Shown here one piece after another: positions 25,271 to 38,120 of a stretch of 64,000 nucleotides of DNA; the stretch's first letter is position 1; every line of letters begins with the position of its first letter. Position numbers and translations under genes: made by a program. Under the pieces are notes generated by a model. The model saw only the letters and a program-made list of their open reading frames with translations. It made no database searches and had not been told where the DNA came from. The stretch is from Prosopocoilus inquinatus (taxonomy: Eukaryota; Arthropoda; Insecta; Coleoptera; Lucanidae): positions 57,708,101 through 57,772,100 of the forward strand of contig CM069872.1 in NCBI GenBank assembly GCA_036172665.1, read 5' to 3'.

Positions 25271-26599
25271 TGTTTATAATACGCGTTGGAAGCACTCGAC
25301 GCCCGATTTTTTCGATTTATTTCTCGAAAAAAAGCCAAAGAATAATGACGGGGGTCTTACTTATTAAATCTCGACGAAAGTCCAATTATTTGTTAAGAAA
25401 AACTCAAATAGCCATCAGTCAAATTCACTTCTCTATCTCCTGTTATTTTAGTTGATTTTCTTGATTGTATCATGAGCGTAATTTGGGCAATGTTGTTCAA
25501 CTTGCCTTTTTTTTTGTAATTTCCTTTGCACACTCAGTGGTTTTTGTTGAGGTGAGATAATGAACTATGTTATTATTGTTGCCGGTTAGTTCCATTGAAT
25601 GTTGGATTCGCTTTTTTTTTTTTTTTGAAAGAAGAAAAAAAAAACGGTTGTTAATGTCACATAATCAAACACAATTTAGGAAGTTCGTTTTCGTTCTAAT
25701 TGAGCAACTTCAGAAACAACTTTCATTTCTGTGCTGGCCTGGCCGGCCGAGCTGATTAATAATGAAACGAGAGAGGAGGAGGAGGAGGAGGCAACAAAGC
25801 AAAGAAGAAAAAAAAATACGAAAATAATTCGAGATCGATTTTGGCCGTGAAACGGCAGATCGGCCCGTTTTTGCGCAACATCATTGTTCTGCGCGGCACG
25901 CCGATTTACATACGGGGAAGAATAAAAAAAAAATCGCGTCCCTGAGCGGTCGTCCACCTTCACCACAAGCTGGGAATGCAGCGATTTAGTCGAGACCGGC
26001 AAATGGCCGTGACGAAACCATATCTTCCTGTAGCCATACCACATTAACATTTGTTAAGCCATTTTGTTCGAGCGCTAAATTATACAGGTGGTTCTTTTTT
26101 TTGGCGTCCCCAGCAGATCAATAATTAATTCACTTTCCGTTCTCGATCATAATTTTATAGCGCTCGACAGCTGTAAAACATGATTCTGTAGTAGCACTTG
26201 TTGGCTACCGTATTTCATTTGTTTTGCAATTAAACTCGACGGGATATTCAAGGAGATGACGTGTTTATCGAGTTGCTGAAGAAAACAAGTGCAATTCAGT
26301 TGCTAAAGAAAATAAAAGCTCAGGTCTTTTCAATTTCTTAATTTAATTAATGAACGCGCGTTCGTGAACTAAAATAGTTTACAACTTAAGAAACAAAGAG
26401 CTTTTCTGTATTTAAGTATACCGATCGTTGTTGTAAAGTACGAACGTAGCTAGTGACGCAAAAGAGATGGGTTTTTGCGCAGGCGTAGAGTTTTCCTTCC
26501 TACGCATAACATAACTCCATCCCTTTCCACTTCACACATTTCTATCTTCAAACTGTTTGTTCTCGTTTTGTTTTAACAATCCGTATATGTCGGAAGTTA
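25271..26599. other. Spacer without recognisable genes
   Basis: AT-rich DNA with homopolymer tracts (25610-25650) and a (GGA)n stretch near 25775-25795. No exon, RNA gene or named element was recognised. Confidence 0.5.
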
Positions 26600-26607
26600 A
26601 TTCCAGC

Positions 26608-27999
26608 CAGAGGCGGCTCGTCGGGGTGGGCACTGTCCACCCTCTCCTATGAAGTTGCACCTCGTCCGGGCAACCCCGAAAAACGAATTTGTTTGGAAAA
26701 TTCACCCACTTTCCCTTTTGTCGATTAGTCGATTGTTTTTTTGGTAAACGGCGTTGGAAAGCTGAGGAAAAGCTCTGTAAATCCCCCACTTAAATCGAAC
26801 TCAAAAATTACAAGCGCAATCGTGAGGGGAGGGAGAGACGTTCATCTAATCGGGCAAATAAAAAACGCGGGGTCGCTTTCGAATTTTGATTGTAATCCAA
26901 CAATGCGTTCGTCGATTGTTTCTTTGGTGAAGGGCGTCGGAAAGCCCAGAAAAAGCTCTGTAAATCCCGCTTATAAATTGAGTTCGAAAATTACAAGCGC
27001 GATCGCCAGGGGAGGGAGAGACGTTCATCTAATCGGGCAAATAAAAAACGCGGCGTCGCTTTCGAATTTTGATTGTAATCCAACAATGCGTTCGTCGATT
27101 GTTTTTTGGTAAAGGGCGTCGGAAAGCAAAGAAAAAGCTCTGTAAATCCCGCGTCTAAATTGAGTTCGAAAATTACAAGCGCGATCGCCAGGGGAGGGAG
27201 AGACGTTCATCTAATCGGGCAAATAAAAAACGCGGCGTCGCTTTCGAATTTTGATTGTAATCCAACAATGCGTTCGTCGATTGTTTTTTGGTAAAAGGCG
27301 TCGGAAAGCCCAGAAAAAGCTCTGTAAATCCCGCGTCTAAATTGAGTTCGAAAATTACAAGCGCGATCGCCAGGGGAGGGAGAGACGTTCATCTAATCGG
27401 GCAAATAAAAAACGCGGCGTCGCTTTCGAATTTTGATTGTAATTCAACAATGCGTTCGTCGATTGTTTTTTGGTAAAAGGCGTCGGAAAGCCCAGAAAAA
27501 GCTTTGTAAATCCCGCGTCTAAATTGAGTTCGAAAATTACAAGCGCGATCGCCAGGGGAGGGAGAGACGTTCATCTAATCGGGCAAATAAAAAACGCGGC
27601 GTCGCTTTTGAATTTTGATTGTAATCCAACAATGCGTTCGTCGCTTGTTTTTTTGGTAAAGGGCGTCGGAAAGCCCAGAAAAACCTCTGTAAATCCCCCG
27701 CTTAAATTTGATTGGAAAATTACAAGCGCAATCGCGAGGGGAGGGAGAGACGTTCGGTTAATTGAGCAAATACGCGTTGTTTTTGAAGAATTTTGATTGT
27801 ATCTCGAGAACGCGTTCGTCGATTGTTTTTTTTTTTGGATAAAAAGCGTCTGAGAGCTGAGGAAAAAAATATCTCCCACTTAAATTTAGATAAAAAATTA
27901 TAAGCCCCGAGAAAAACGAATTTATTTGGAAAATGCTTCCACTTTCCCTTTTGCGTCGGTTGTTGCCCACCCGCAGTAAATCAAAACGAGCCGCCACTG
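26608..27999. mobile_element. Non-autonomous hAT-type transposon, 1392 bp
   Basis: Left end CAGAGGCGGCTCGT and right end ACGAGCCGCCACTG are inverted repeats matching at 13 of 14 positions. Directly outside lie identical 8-bp copies ATTCCAGC (26600-26607 and 28000-28007). CAG...CTG ends with an 8-bp target duplication are the signature of the hAT superfamily. Further inward the ends share 'gggtgggca' versus 'tgcccaccc', and the direct block 'aaaacgaattt(g/a)tttggaaaa'. The interior is almost entirely a 182-bp tandem array, and no transposase remains. Confidence 0.88.
26735..27860. repeat. 182-bp tandem array inside the hAT element, about six copies
   Basis: The block 'gggagggagagacgttc' falls near 26826, 27011, 27192, 27374, 27556 and 27739. 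Middle units are nearly identical, while the outer ones are diverged. Each unit contains 'gcgatcgc', 'taatcgggcaaataaaaaac' and 'aacaatgcgttcgtcgattg'. The repeated ~60-codon frames on both strands follow from the near-identical units and shift between units, so no protein is called. Confidence 0.95.
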
Positions 28000-28007
28000 A
28001 TTCCAGC

Positions 28008-29557
28008 CTCGTTTTCAGAAAGCGTTTGCTTATTCATTTATTATCGAATAAATTTTCTAAATTAAAAGGAAAAAGAAACCTTTCCATAAAATTAACATCG
28101 AGTCAAGTGATGCCCTCCTTTATATTTTCGTCATGTCTTCTTCGCCTTGTCCTTGACGGATGTAAAAGGTAACGTCGTCGTGCTGTAATAGCATCGAGGA
28201 AGAAATAAATATTTAAGGCACAAGTTTTTCATGCAAATGAAGGTAACACATATTTCGAAAACAGAAATACCAAAGCGGCTCTTGTAAATGGTAAATAATT
28301 GTAAATCAATCGATCTGGGAACCGGGCGAAGACGAAGCTGCGGATTTCGACGGAATTTTTTTCACCTTCAGTCCCACGCTGCCCCTACAATAACTTTCTA
28401 TGTCACCAAGATCGGTGATTTAATGACGATAAATAATAAACTCGTTAGTGTCGCGTCGGGCGATCGCGAAAATTATTACCGACTTTCTAAGACCAACAAT
28501 AAAACAGATTTACGCCGTGCGACCTTGAACTTAAAAAAGCTTGAAAACTCGGATTCATTTCATCGAAGGCGAGGAAGGAGGATTCCTTCTGTTTTTTAAC
28601 AGGAACGAAATTTCAAACATTTTTAAATAAATCGTTTCTTTTCTTTCCTTTTTAATCATGTAAATTATGTAAATATCAACAAGTTTATAAACTTCGGAGG
28701 TTTAAGAACGTGTTGGAGGGGGCGGCGGGGCTTCAGTGTCATATGTGAAATCAATTTTAAAACAGACTTCCTTCAGACGAAACAAGTTTCGTTTTTTTTT
28801 GTTTTTCTTTCGGAGAAAATCCGTTTTGCAAAAATACGGGCAATAATAAAAAATAATAAAATTGAGAGTGTATTGAGAGAGTCCTTGCAATGTCAATGCG
28901 TTCGATAAATATAATCGCTCAAAGCCGATTTAAGAACAGAAAAAAAAAATGGTAAACAGGACGCGGTCAATAAAAATTATAACTGAATAATGATCGATCA
29001 GGTTTCGAGTTGCCGTAAGTCGACCTTTTTTTTTTTTCACGCAACGTTTCAATAACATCCTACTCTGCCCAGAATAATCGATCTGGTAATAATTCAGGTC
29101 CGTCTGGTAGCCAGTTCCGTTCTGGTCGTGCAGCCAGAAAGTAAAGAATTTAATTTTTAATTTTGATTCCCATTTCCTGTTCTTAATTTTTATTCTTAAT
29201 TGTCTTTTCTAATTTTTTATTCTTAGTTTCTTAATTCTTGTTCTTAATTCTCTTTTTTTTTATTTCTTCGTCTCAGTTCGTACTCTTAGTTTCCATTCCT
29301 AATTTTTATTTTTAATATTTAAATCTTTTCGAATTCCATGGTTTTCACATTTATTTTATTTTTTTTTTATTTGTCTCAGCTCTTTCAGTTACTTGCCTAT
29401 CTTCATCTGTTTTTGTATTGTATAAGAGACAAATGAATCAAGCAATGCCGAAATACGATGATTAATAAATGAAGGAGAAAAATTCCCCTGATGTCAAAAA
29501 AAACTTAAAACTTCAGTCGTTTTTTTTCCTTCTTCTTTTAGTTGTCTGACACTCAGG
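28008..29557. other. Spacer; short T-rich minisatellite
   Basis: Mostly unremarkable AT-rich DNA. From about 29145 to 29330 an irregular 'ttcttaattttta'-like word is repeated. No exon found. Confidence 0.45.
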
Positions 29558-30957
29558 AGCACCTTCAAGGTTATGTGAATACTTCAAATAACCAAACGTA
29601 ATTCAAAGTCGAAGGTCATTTGAATTAAATTAAAATGAAAGGCGAATAACGGGGCCCGTATGTCGTTTACGAAACGTGTTAACGAAATTTTGCAATCGTT
29701 ATTAATAAGTGGGGGGGGGAAGAGTGATTGCTCTCGTCGTTATTTACAAACACACACGAAAATTATTCGCAGCACATTCAAGGTTATTTAAATACGTCAA
29801 ATAATCAATAACGTAAATCAACGTCGAAGATCCTTCGAATTAAATTAAAATGAAAAGCGAATAACGGAGCCCGTATGTCGTTTACGAAACGTGTTAACGA
29901 AATTTTGCAATCGTTATTAATAAGTGGGGGGGGGGGAAGAGTTATTGCTCTCGTCGTTATTTACAAACACACACGAAAATTATTCGCAGCACATTCAAGG
30001 TTATTTAAATACGTCAAATAATCAATAACGTAAATCAACGTCGAAGCTCCTTCGAATTAAATTAAAATGAAAAGCGAATAACGGAGCCCGTATGTCGTTT
30101 ACGAAACGTGTTAACGAAATTTTGCAATCGTTACTAATAAGTGGGGGGGGGGGAAGAGTTATTGCTCTCGTCGTTATTTACAAACACACACGAAAATTAT
30201 TCGCAGCACCTTCAAGGTTATTTAAATACGTCAAATAATCAATAACGTAAATCAACGTCGAAGATCCTTCGAATTAAATTAAAATGAAAAGCGAATAACG
30301 GGGCCCGTATGTCGTTTACGAAACGTGTTAACGAAATTTTGCAATCGTTACTAATAAGTGGGGGGGGAAGAGTTATTGCTCTCGTCGTTATTTACAAACA
30401 CACACGAAAATTATTCGCAGCACCTTCAAGGTTATTTAAATACGTCAAATAATCGAACGTAAATCAACGTCGAAGCTCCTTCGAATTAAATTAAAATGAA
30501 AAGCGAATAACGGAGCCCGTATGTCGTTTACGAAACGTGTTAACGAAATTTTGCAATCGTTACTAATAAGTGGGGGGGGAAGAGTTATTGCTCTCGTCGT
30601 TATTTACAAACACACACGAAAATTATTCGCAGCACCTTCAAGGTTATTTAAATACGTCAAATAATCAATAACGTAAATCAACGTCGAAGCTCCTTCGAAT
30701 TAAATTAAAATGAAAAGCGAATAACGGAGCCCGTATGTCGTTTACGAAACGTGTTAACGAAATTTTGCAATCGTTACTAATAAGTGGGGGGGGGGGGGGG
30801 AGAGTTATTGCTCTCGTCGTTATTTACAAACACACACGAAAATTATTCGCAGCACCTTCAAGGTTATTTAAATACGTCAAATAATCAATAACGTAAATCA
30901 ACGTCGAAGATCCTTCGAATTAAATTAAAATGAAAAGCGAGTAACGGGACCCGTATT
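29558..30957. repeat. 212-220-bp tandem array with poly-G tracts
   Basis: Units contain 'cttcaaggttatttaaatac', 'aattaaattaaaatgaaaag', 'cccgtatgtcgtttacgaaa', 'ttgcaatcgttactaataag' then a G-run, 'agagttattgctctcgtcgt' and 'acaaacacacacgaaaatta'. The 'cccgta' word sits at 29655, 29870, 30087, 30304, 30516, 30730 and 30950. G-runs measure 9, 11, 11, 8, 8 and 15 and account for much of the length variation. The first and last units are incomplete. Confidence 0.96.
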
Positions 30958-30969
30958 CTAACAATTTTA

Positions 30970-33360
30970 TGATTTTCTGATGTTCCAACTCTCCTGGTTT
31001 CTTGTCATTTCATTCGTCGTTTTCAATTTCGTTAATCTTTTTGGCTTTCTCTCACTTTCCTTCGACTTTACGATTTTCAGGTGCTCCACGACTTTCGTTT
31101 TTCTTTTCGTTTCGTTCGTCAATCTTTCGGCCGTTTTCTTTTGGCTTTCTTTCGAACAAATTAATTTTCACTTTCACTCTTGTTTCTTTTCCCCTCTCGA
31201 ATTAACTTTTCGCGTTTCGTTCGCGTACTGCGCGTTCTTTTTCGTTTTGTTTATTTTATTCTTCGCGTACAAAATCAGAAAATCAAGTGTGGCCGCTCGA
31301 GTTGGCAATACAAATAGGGGAATTCTTTTCCGACTGTTTGCAACACTGCAATCGGACATTTTTTTTTTAATTGGTCTCGCATGTATTTAACGGACTTTTG
31401 ACGTAATGGCATAAAGAAATTGACTTAAACGAAAGTATTTTGTAAGAACAATTTTAAATAAATTTTGTGATTATGATGATTACGATGTAATATGACAAGT
31501 GTCAGTTTTCTATTGTTTTTGTTTTTTTCTCATTAAATAAAATTAATTTGCCATTTGTTTCCTTTCTATTAGAGTTAGTTTTTCGCCTTTAATTGACGCG
31601 TTTTGCGCTAATCTTTTTATATTTTGCAAGTTTCGTGCGGAAATCAATGGATTCTTCAATTGTTTTTTGTACATACAAAGTGATCAAGAATGACTGTGAT
31701 TGTGACTACAATTAAGAGATTTTTCTTATTCGACTATTTGCAACACTGCAGCCGAATATGTTTTATTAGCAACGTATGTATTTGACTAACATTTGATGTA
31801 ACTATACAGGGTGTTTCATAACAGGTGATGAAAAAATGAATTCTCATGTACAGTATCTTATTTTAAATTAAAATGAAAGAATAGAAAAAGTTCAGATTTT
31901 GCTTAGTTTCGGAGTTATCTGAGTTTGCAAATAGAAACCGAAATGATTTATTTAGTTTGAGTAAGAAAAGAAAATTACACACAAATCAAAGTAATATCAT
32001 TTTTTCATAATTTCTAACACCGTTCAAGATATCCAGAACAGATAGGTGTGTACAACTCTTTAATAATCCAATGAGAAAGCTGTGTACGTCATCAAGGCGC
32101 TTTGAACAATTTTATTTTATAATTTCATTTAATTTGTGTGATTTTTTATATTTCTTGTTTAATGTTTTCATTCTAAGGCCTGTTAAATACATTTTCTGGT
32201 TATCTAACTTTAAGGTCAAGGTAACTCCGAAACTAAGCAACATTTGAAATTTTTTATCCTTTCATTTTAACTTAAAATGTGATTATGTACATGAGATTTC
32301 GTTTTTGTTTCACTTGTTATGAAACACCCTGTATAAAAAAAATTAAATTTATCTAAAAATATTGTACAAGAACCGTTTTAAATAAACTAGCTTGATTTGA
32401 CCGGTGTCTTAATTCGAATAGAAGATGTCAAATGTCAAATGACACCTGCCACGTGACGACTGTCAGTCACAATATCTGTTTTCTTTTGTTTTCTGTTTTC
32501 TTTTTTAAATGCAATTTAATTTGCCATTTGTTTTTCTTTGTTATTCGAATTAATTGTTCACATTCATTGGCGTACGTACATACCTCGCGTTGTTCTTTTT
32601 TTTTTTTGGAGGTATCAGTCTTTCAATTTTTTTCAAGTTTGCCGTGGAAATCAACGGATTCTTCATTTGTTTTTTTTTTGTTTTCTGTACACACAGACAG
32701 TTGATGTAACGATTTTAATTCTAATTCCAATTTAAGATGTCATATGTCAAATGACACCTGCCGGTGAAACGATGTCACGTGACGACGCACAGTGACGTGT
32801 GAGGTCTGTTTTCTTTTGTTTTTCTTTTTTGTTAATCCGATTCATTTGTTTCATTTGATGTCATTTGTTTCTTTTTCGCTCGATTTATTGTTCGCATTTC
32901 ATTGACGTACCTCGCGTTCTCTTTTTCTGCGAGCATCTGATTTTCAATTTTAAAAGTTTGCCGTGGAAATCAATGAATACTTCGCTTGTTTTGTTTTTTG
33001 TTTTGTTTTGTTTTTTTTTTCTACACACAGACAGTTGATGTATCGATTTACAGAAATCAAATTCACCTGAAAGCATTGCGTAACAGCCATTTTAAATTAA
33101 TTAGCTTGAGATAATGTCCGGCGTTTTAATTCGAATTTAAGACGTCAAATGTCAGATGACACCTGACACTCAAACACGGTCACGTGACGACTCTCAGTGA
33201 CAGGGGCTGTTTTCTTTTGTTTTTTTGTTTTTTTCTTGTTTTTTCAATCCAATGAAATTGCCGTTTGTTTTCTTTTTTTATTGGAATAAATTGTTCGCAT
33301 TTCATTGGCGTACCTCGCGTTATTTTGAGTTTAAGTTTCCGCGGAAATCAATAAAGCAAT
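30970..33360 (-). repeat. Diverged pyrimidine-rich repeat array
   Basis: T-rich DNA with repeated blocks such as 'ttcgcatttcattg(g/a)cgtacctcgcg' (near 32560, 32892 and 33295), 'tggaaatcaa(c/t)g(g/a)at' (near 31645, 32645, 32963, 33343) and 'gtcaaatg(a)cacctg' (near 32432, 32745, 33146). Periods are about 330-400 bases and the copies are old. A 525-bp transposon interrupts it at 31807-32331. The long Phe/Ser-rich frame at 30980-31390 follows the compositional skew and is not supported as a gene. Confidence 0.65.
31807..32331. mobile_element. 525-bp MITE flanked by TATA
   Basis: Left end CAGGGTGTTTCATAACAGGT, right end ACTTGTTATGAAACACCCTG, both bordered by TATA (a TA or TATA duplication). 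A second inner pair, 'ttaaattaaaatgaaagaat' and 'atcctttcattttaacttaaa', also pairs. No transposase. It is inserted in the pyrimidine-rich array and is therefore younger than that array. Confidence 0.85.
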
Positions 33361-34689
33361 GAAGAAGAAGAAGAAGAATTTCAAAGAATCAAAAGATGGA
33401 AACTGTAAAGGTAAAAGTAGATAACAATAAAAGAATGACTTACGAAACGGAAAAATTAAGTAGAAAAAAAATACACTTATATCTGTTTGTTGATTGAAAT
33501 GATTTTTTAATTGCACGTTCGCACACAAAAGAAACTAATAAATGCCGTTGGAATAAATCGTATGTACGATCGTGTCAATTCTCAATTAATTCCAAACAGC
33601 AAACGAAGAGGCGAATTTATAACAAAGTTTTGAACTTTGTTAATTGAATAATCGGTTTACTACAGAGTTTACGTCCACCATAATCGTTGGTCACGTTGGC
33701 TTCCTGCAAACCTATAATTAAAGTTTCTCGTATCCTGCAGCCGCCAATTTATTTGTCCATTATATAATATAAAAATCCGTTATGAATAAACACACTCTCG
33801 ACCAAACCGACGGCAACGTGGTCAGCACGAAACCGTTTCACATTTGCAGATGGATGTCTTTGTGTTGGGCTCTTCTTTCTTTTAAACATTTATTTTACAT
33901 TTGAATGTATTCGCCGGGGGCAAATTAAAAATTACAAAGAAAAAAAAAGGAAATTAACGCAGCAAAACTGAAAAGCAAAAACAAATTACTTTGCTGAAGA
34001 TTAGCTACATGGTACGTTAATTTCTGATGTTGTAGCTTTCATGTGCATACGTGCGTTTACTGAGAATACTTATTAAAATACAATGGGGTATGGCAAATCG
34101 TCATACAGGATGTTCACTTGACGTATTCCCCCTGCTTCTTTTTATATTCTGTTTCGGTGAAAACTGTCGAGTCGCCCGGCCCCGTTTGGTTTCTCACGCG
34201 GCATTGAAATCACCACAACCACGACGCCGGCGAATTTTTCTTCCTTGCACATCACTCTCTTCTTTTCAATTTTTTGAAAATGCGTCGTTTGCTAAATAAT
34301 AAACAACGAATACACTTTTGAAGACCGCGTCGTCGTCGGTTCGTTAAGCAATGCGCTTTTTTTTTCCTGTATACCGTTGCCATTATGCATCGTGTAATTT
34401 ATGCAGATTTATGAAAAGCAAGTAAGCCGCTTATGAAACGGAATGCAAACTAAGTTCGCAGATGGTCGACAAATGCGATTCTGAATAATTAATAATAAAT
34501 TTCGCGGCGCGAGAAAAAATCTCGTGGTTTGCGCCGGCGGCGGCGTCGCACTTTGAAATATGTTTATGGCGTGGGGTATTGTTCTGCGTGTAGAAGTCGC
34601 GTCGCGTCGCCGCCCGTCGTCGGTCGACGAAAGCCCCAACGATTTTTTTAATGCCTCATTCATGCTTCTTCAGAAAACTCAAACATAAG
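33361..34689. other. Spacer with a CpG-rich pocket
   Basis: A (GAA)n run lies at about 33360-33378. A CpG-rich pocket at 34500-34640 contains the minus-strand frame 34409-34663 (84 codons), rich in Arg, Thr and Pro and without a recognisable motif. Such a pocket could mark a promoter, but no transcript feature can be shown. Confidence 0.35.
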
Positions 34690-37600
34690 CAGAATTCTTT
34701 TTAGTAACTACAGTTCGGAATCGCATATTTCGACGTCATCATGTGGGCGGAGCACTACATGCAACAGGTGCTGAGCTTAATTAAAAACAAGCCCATCAAG
34801 CAACCTTTAACTTTTTCGTAACTTAGATGTGTTTGTTTTAGAACAAAACTCAGTGTTACCACCACCTCAGTATCCTTGAAAACCTATGTGTTTTATTGCC
34901 AACTTACTATCGAGATTTACCTAAAAAAAATTTAATAACCACAGTTCGGAATCGCATATTTCGACGTCATCATATGGGCGGATTAATCAATTGAATTGAA
35001 ATCAAGTCCATCACGTAACCTTTAACTTTTTCGGAACGTAGATATGTTTGTTTTACAACAAAACTCAGTGTTACCACCACCTCAGTATCCTTGAAAACCT
35101 ATGTGTTTTATTGCCAACTTACTATCGAGATTTACCTAAAAAAATTTAATAACCACAGTTCGGAATCGCGTATTTCGACGTCATCATGTGGGCGGATTAA
35201 TCAATTGAATTGAAATCAAGTCCATCACGTATCCTTTAACTTTTTCGGAACGTAGATATGTTTGTTTTACAACAAAACTCAGTGTTACCACCACCTCAGT
35301 ATCCTTGAAAACCTATGTGTTTTATTGCCAACTTACTATCGAGATTTACCTAAAAAAATTTAATAACCACAGTTCGGAATCGCGTATTTCAACGTCATCA
35401 TGTGGGCGGATTAATCAATTGAATTGAAATCAAGTCCATCAAGTAACCTTTAAGTTTTTCGGAACGTAGATATGTTTGTTTTACAACAAAACTCAGTGTT
35501 ACCACCACCTCAGTATCCTTGAAAACCTATGTGTTTTATTGCCAACTTACTATCGAGATTTGCCTAAAAAAATTTTAATAACCACAGTTCGGAATCGTGT
35601 ATTTCGACGTCATCATGTGGGCGGATTAATCAATTGGATTGAAATCAAGTCCATCACGTAACCTTTAACTTTTTCGGAACGTAGATATGTTTGTTTTAGA
35701 ACAAAACTCAGTGTTACCACCACCTCAGTATCCTTGAAAACCTATGTGTTTTATTGCCAACTTACTATCAAGATTTGCCTAAAAAAATTTTAATAACCAC
35801 AGTTCGGAATCGCGTATTTCGACGTCATCATGTGGGCGGATTAATCAATTGAATTGAAATCAAGTCCATCACGTAACCTTTAACTTTTTCGGAACGTAGA
35901 TATGTTTGTTTTACAACAAAACTCAGTGTTACCACCACCTCAGTATCCTTGAAAACACTATGTGTTTTATTGCCAACTTACTATCGAGATTTGCCTAAAA
36001 AAAATTTAATAACCACAGTTCGGAATCGCGTATTTCGACGTCATCATGTGGGCAGATTAATCAATTGAATTGAAATCAAGTCCATCACGTAACCTTTAAC
36101 TTTCTCGGAACGTAGATATGTTTGTTTTACAACAAAACTCAGTGTTACCACCACCTCAGTATCCTTGAAAACACTATGTGTTTTATTGCCAACTTACTAT
36201 TGAGATTTGCCTAAAAAAATTTAATAACCACAGTTCGGAATCGCGTATTTCGACGTCATCATGTGGGCGGATTAATCAATTGCATTGAAATCAAGTCCAT
36301 CACGTAACCTTTAAGTTTTTCGGAACGTAGATATGTTTGTTTTAGAACAAAACTCAGTGTTACCACCACCTCAGTATCCTTGAAAACCTATGTGTTTTAT
36401 TGCCAACTTACCATCGAGATTTGCCTAAAAAAATTTTAATAACCACAGTTCGGAATCGCGTATTTCGACGTCATCATGTGGGCGGATTAATCAATTGGAT
36501 TGAAATCAAGTCCATCACGTAACCTTTAACTTTTTCGGAACGTAGATATGTTTGTTTTACAACAAAACTCAGTGTTACCACCACCTCAGTATCCTTGAAA
36601 ACACTATGTGTTTTATTGCCAACTTACTATCGAGATTTGCCTAAAAAAAATTTAATAACCACAGTTCGGAATCGCGTATTTCGACGTCATCATGTGGGCA
36701 GATTAATCAATTGAATTGAAATCAAGTCCATCACGTAACCTTTAACTTTCTCGGAACGTAGATATGTTTGTTTTACAACAAAACTCAGTGTTACCACCAC
36801 CTCAGTATCCTTGAAAACACTATGTGTTTTATTGCCAACTTACTATTGAGATTTGCCTAAAAAAATTTAATAACCACAGTTCGGAATCGCGTATTTCGAC
36901 GTCATCATGTGGGCGGATTAATCAATTGCATTGAAATCAAGTCCATCACGTAACCTTTAAGTTTTTCGGAACGTAGATATGTTTGTTTTAGAACAAAACT
37001 CAGTGTTACCACCACCTCAGTATCCTTGAAAACCTATGTGTTTTATTGCCAACTTACCATCGAGATTTGCCTAAAAAAATTTTAATAACCACAGTTCGGA
37101 ATCGCGTATTTCGACGTCATCATGTGAGCGGATTAATCAATTGGATTGAAATCAAGTCCATCACGTAACCTTTAACTTTTTCGGAACGTAGATATGTTTG
37201 TTTTAGAACAAAACTCAGTGTTACCACCACCTCAGTATCCTTGAAAACACTATGTGTTTTATTGCCAACTTACTATTGAGATTTGCCTAAAAAAATTTTA
37301 ATAACCACAGTTCGGAATCGCGTATTTCGACGTCATCATGTGGGCGGATTAATCAATTGAAGTGAAATCAAGTCCATCACGTAACCTTTAACTTTTTCGG
37401 AACGTAGATATGTTTGTTTTACAACAAAACTCAGTGTTACCACCACCTCAGTATCCTTGAAAACCTTTGTGTTTTATTGCCAACTTACTATCGAGATTTA
37501 CCTAAATTTCTTTTTAATAACCATAGTTCGGAATCGCGTATTTCGACGTCATCATGTGGGCGGATTAATCAATTGAAGTGAAATCAAGTCCATCAAGTAA

Positions 37601-37725
37601 CCTTTAACTCTTTCATAACTTAGATGTGCTTTTCGTAACTCAGTGTTACCAACCCAGCGGCGCTCAGTATCCTTGAAAATGTACGTGCTTTTTTACCGAC
37701 TTACTGTTGCAGTTTACTCGGAAAA
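34690..37725. repeat. 215-bp tandem array, 14 copies
   Basis: The word 'gttcgg' starts at 34713, 34944, 35158, 35372, 35587, 35802, 36018, 36233, 36448, 36664, 36879, 37094, 37310 and 37526, so the period is 214-216. Each unit carries 'ggaatcgcgtatttcgacgt', 'catcatgtgggcggattaat', 'caagtccatcacgtaacctt' and 'ccaccacctcagtatccttg'. Private variants such as 'gggcagatta' recur at an offset of 646 (36051 and 36697), showing a three-unit higher-order block. The first and last units are diverged. A single relic lies near 13445. Confidence 0.97.
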
Positions 37726-38120
37726 CTTCCTTCCCCCCGTGAATCAATCAAATTGAAGAATTAGGTTAGAGTGCATGGCTGCGCGATGGTCTAGTGACTA
37801 ATTTGACATTTGCACGATGTACAGTCGCGAGCATTAAATTATTGCTATTAGATTATTGACATATCTTGCGTCTCGTTCATCCGTTTCAAGAAGTCTCGTG
37901 TTTACACTGTTGCCACGGGAACGACTGAACTTTTCGCGTCCTATTTCTTGAAGAGAGAAAAGTTACAGGAAACTGTAATTGCAAAAAAAAACATATAAAA
38001 TAGCGACATCTTACTATCGCTTGTTGACCTAACAAGAAGCCCCAAGCAGGGCTGAAACAGCTGTCCAGAGGCTGCTCGAGGTTCTCACTGCAATCAAAAA
38101 CGATTTGCACAAAATTTTTT
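37726..38120 (+). repeat. Dispersed element fragments, copy 3
   Basis: From 37886 to 37980 the sequence resembles part of the 42.2-42.9 kb palindrome ('gtgtttac', 'gttgcca', 'aacttttcgcgtcc', and the terminus 'ttacaggaaactgtaatt'). From 37994 it is the dispersed block 'atagcgacatcttactatcg', continuing through 'cagggctgaaacagctgtcc' to 'cactgcaatcaaaaacgatt'. Confidence 0.65.

Noticed and set aside
30980..31390. 136-codon membrane-protein-like frame
   Set aside because: Phe-rich product of T-rich repeat DNA, with no conserved motif.
34690..37725. CRISPR array
   Set aside because: The regular repeats are 215-bp whole-unit tandem copies without unique spacers, in eukaryotic DNA.
37786..37850. 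tRNA or tRNA-derived SINE (TGGTCTAGTGAC resembling an A box)
   Set aside because: The A box is imperfect, no B box GGTTCGA follows, and no cloverleaf can be drawn.
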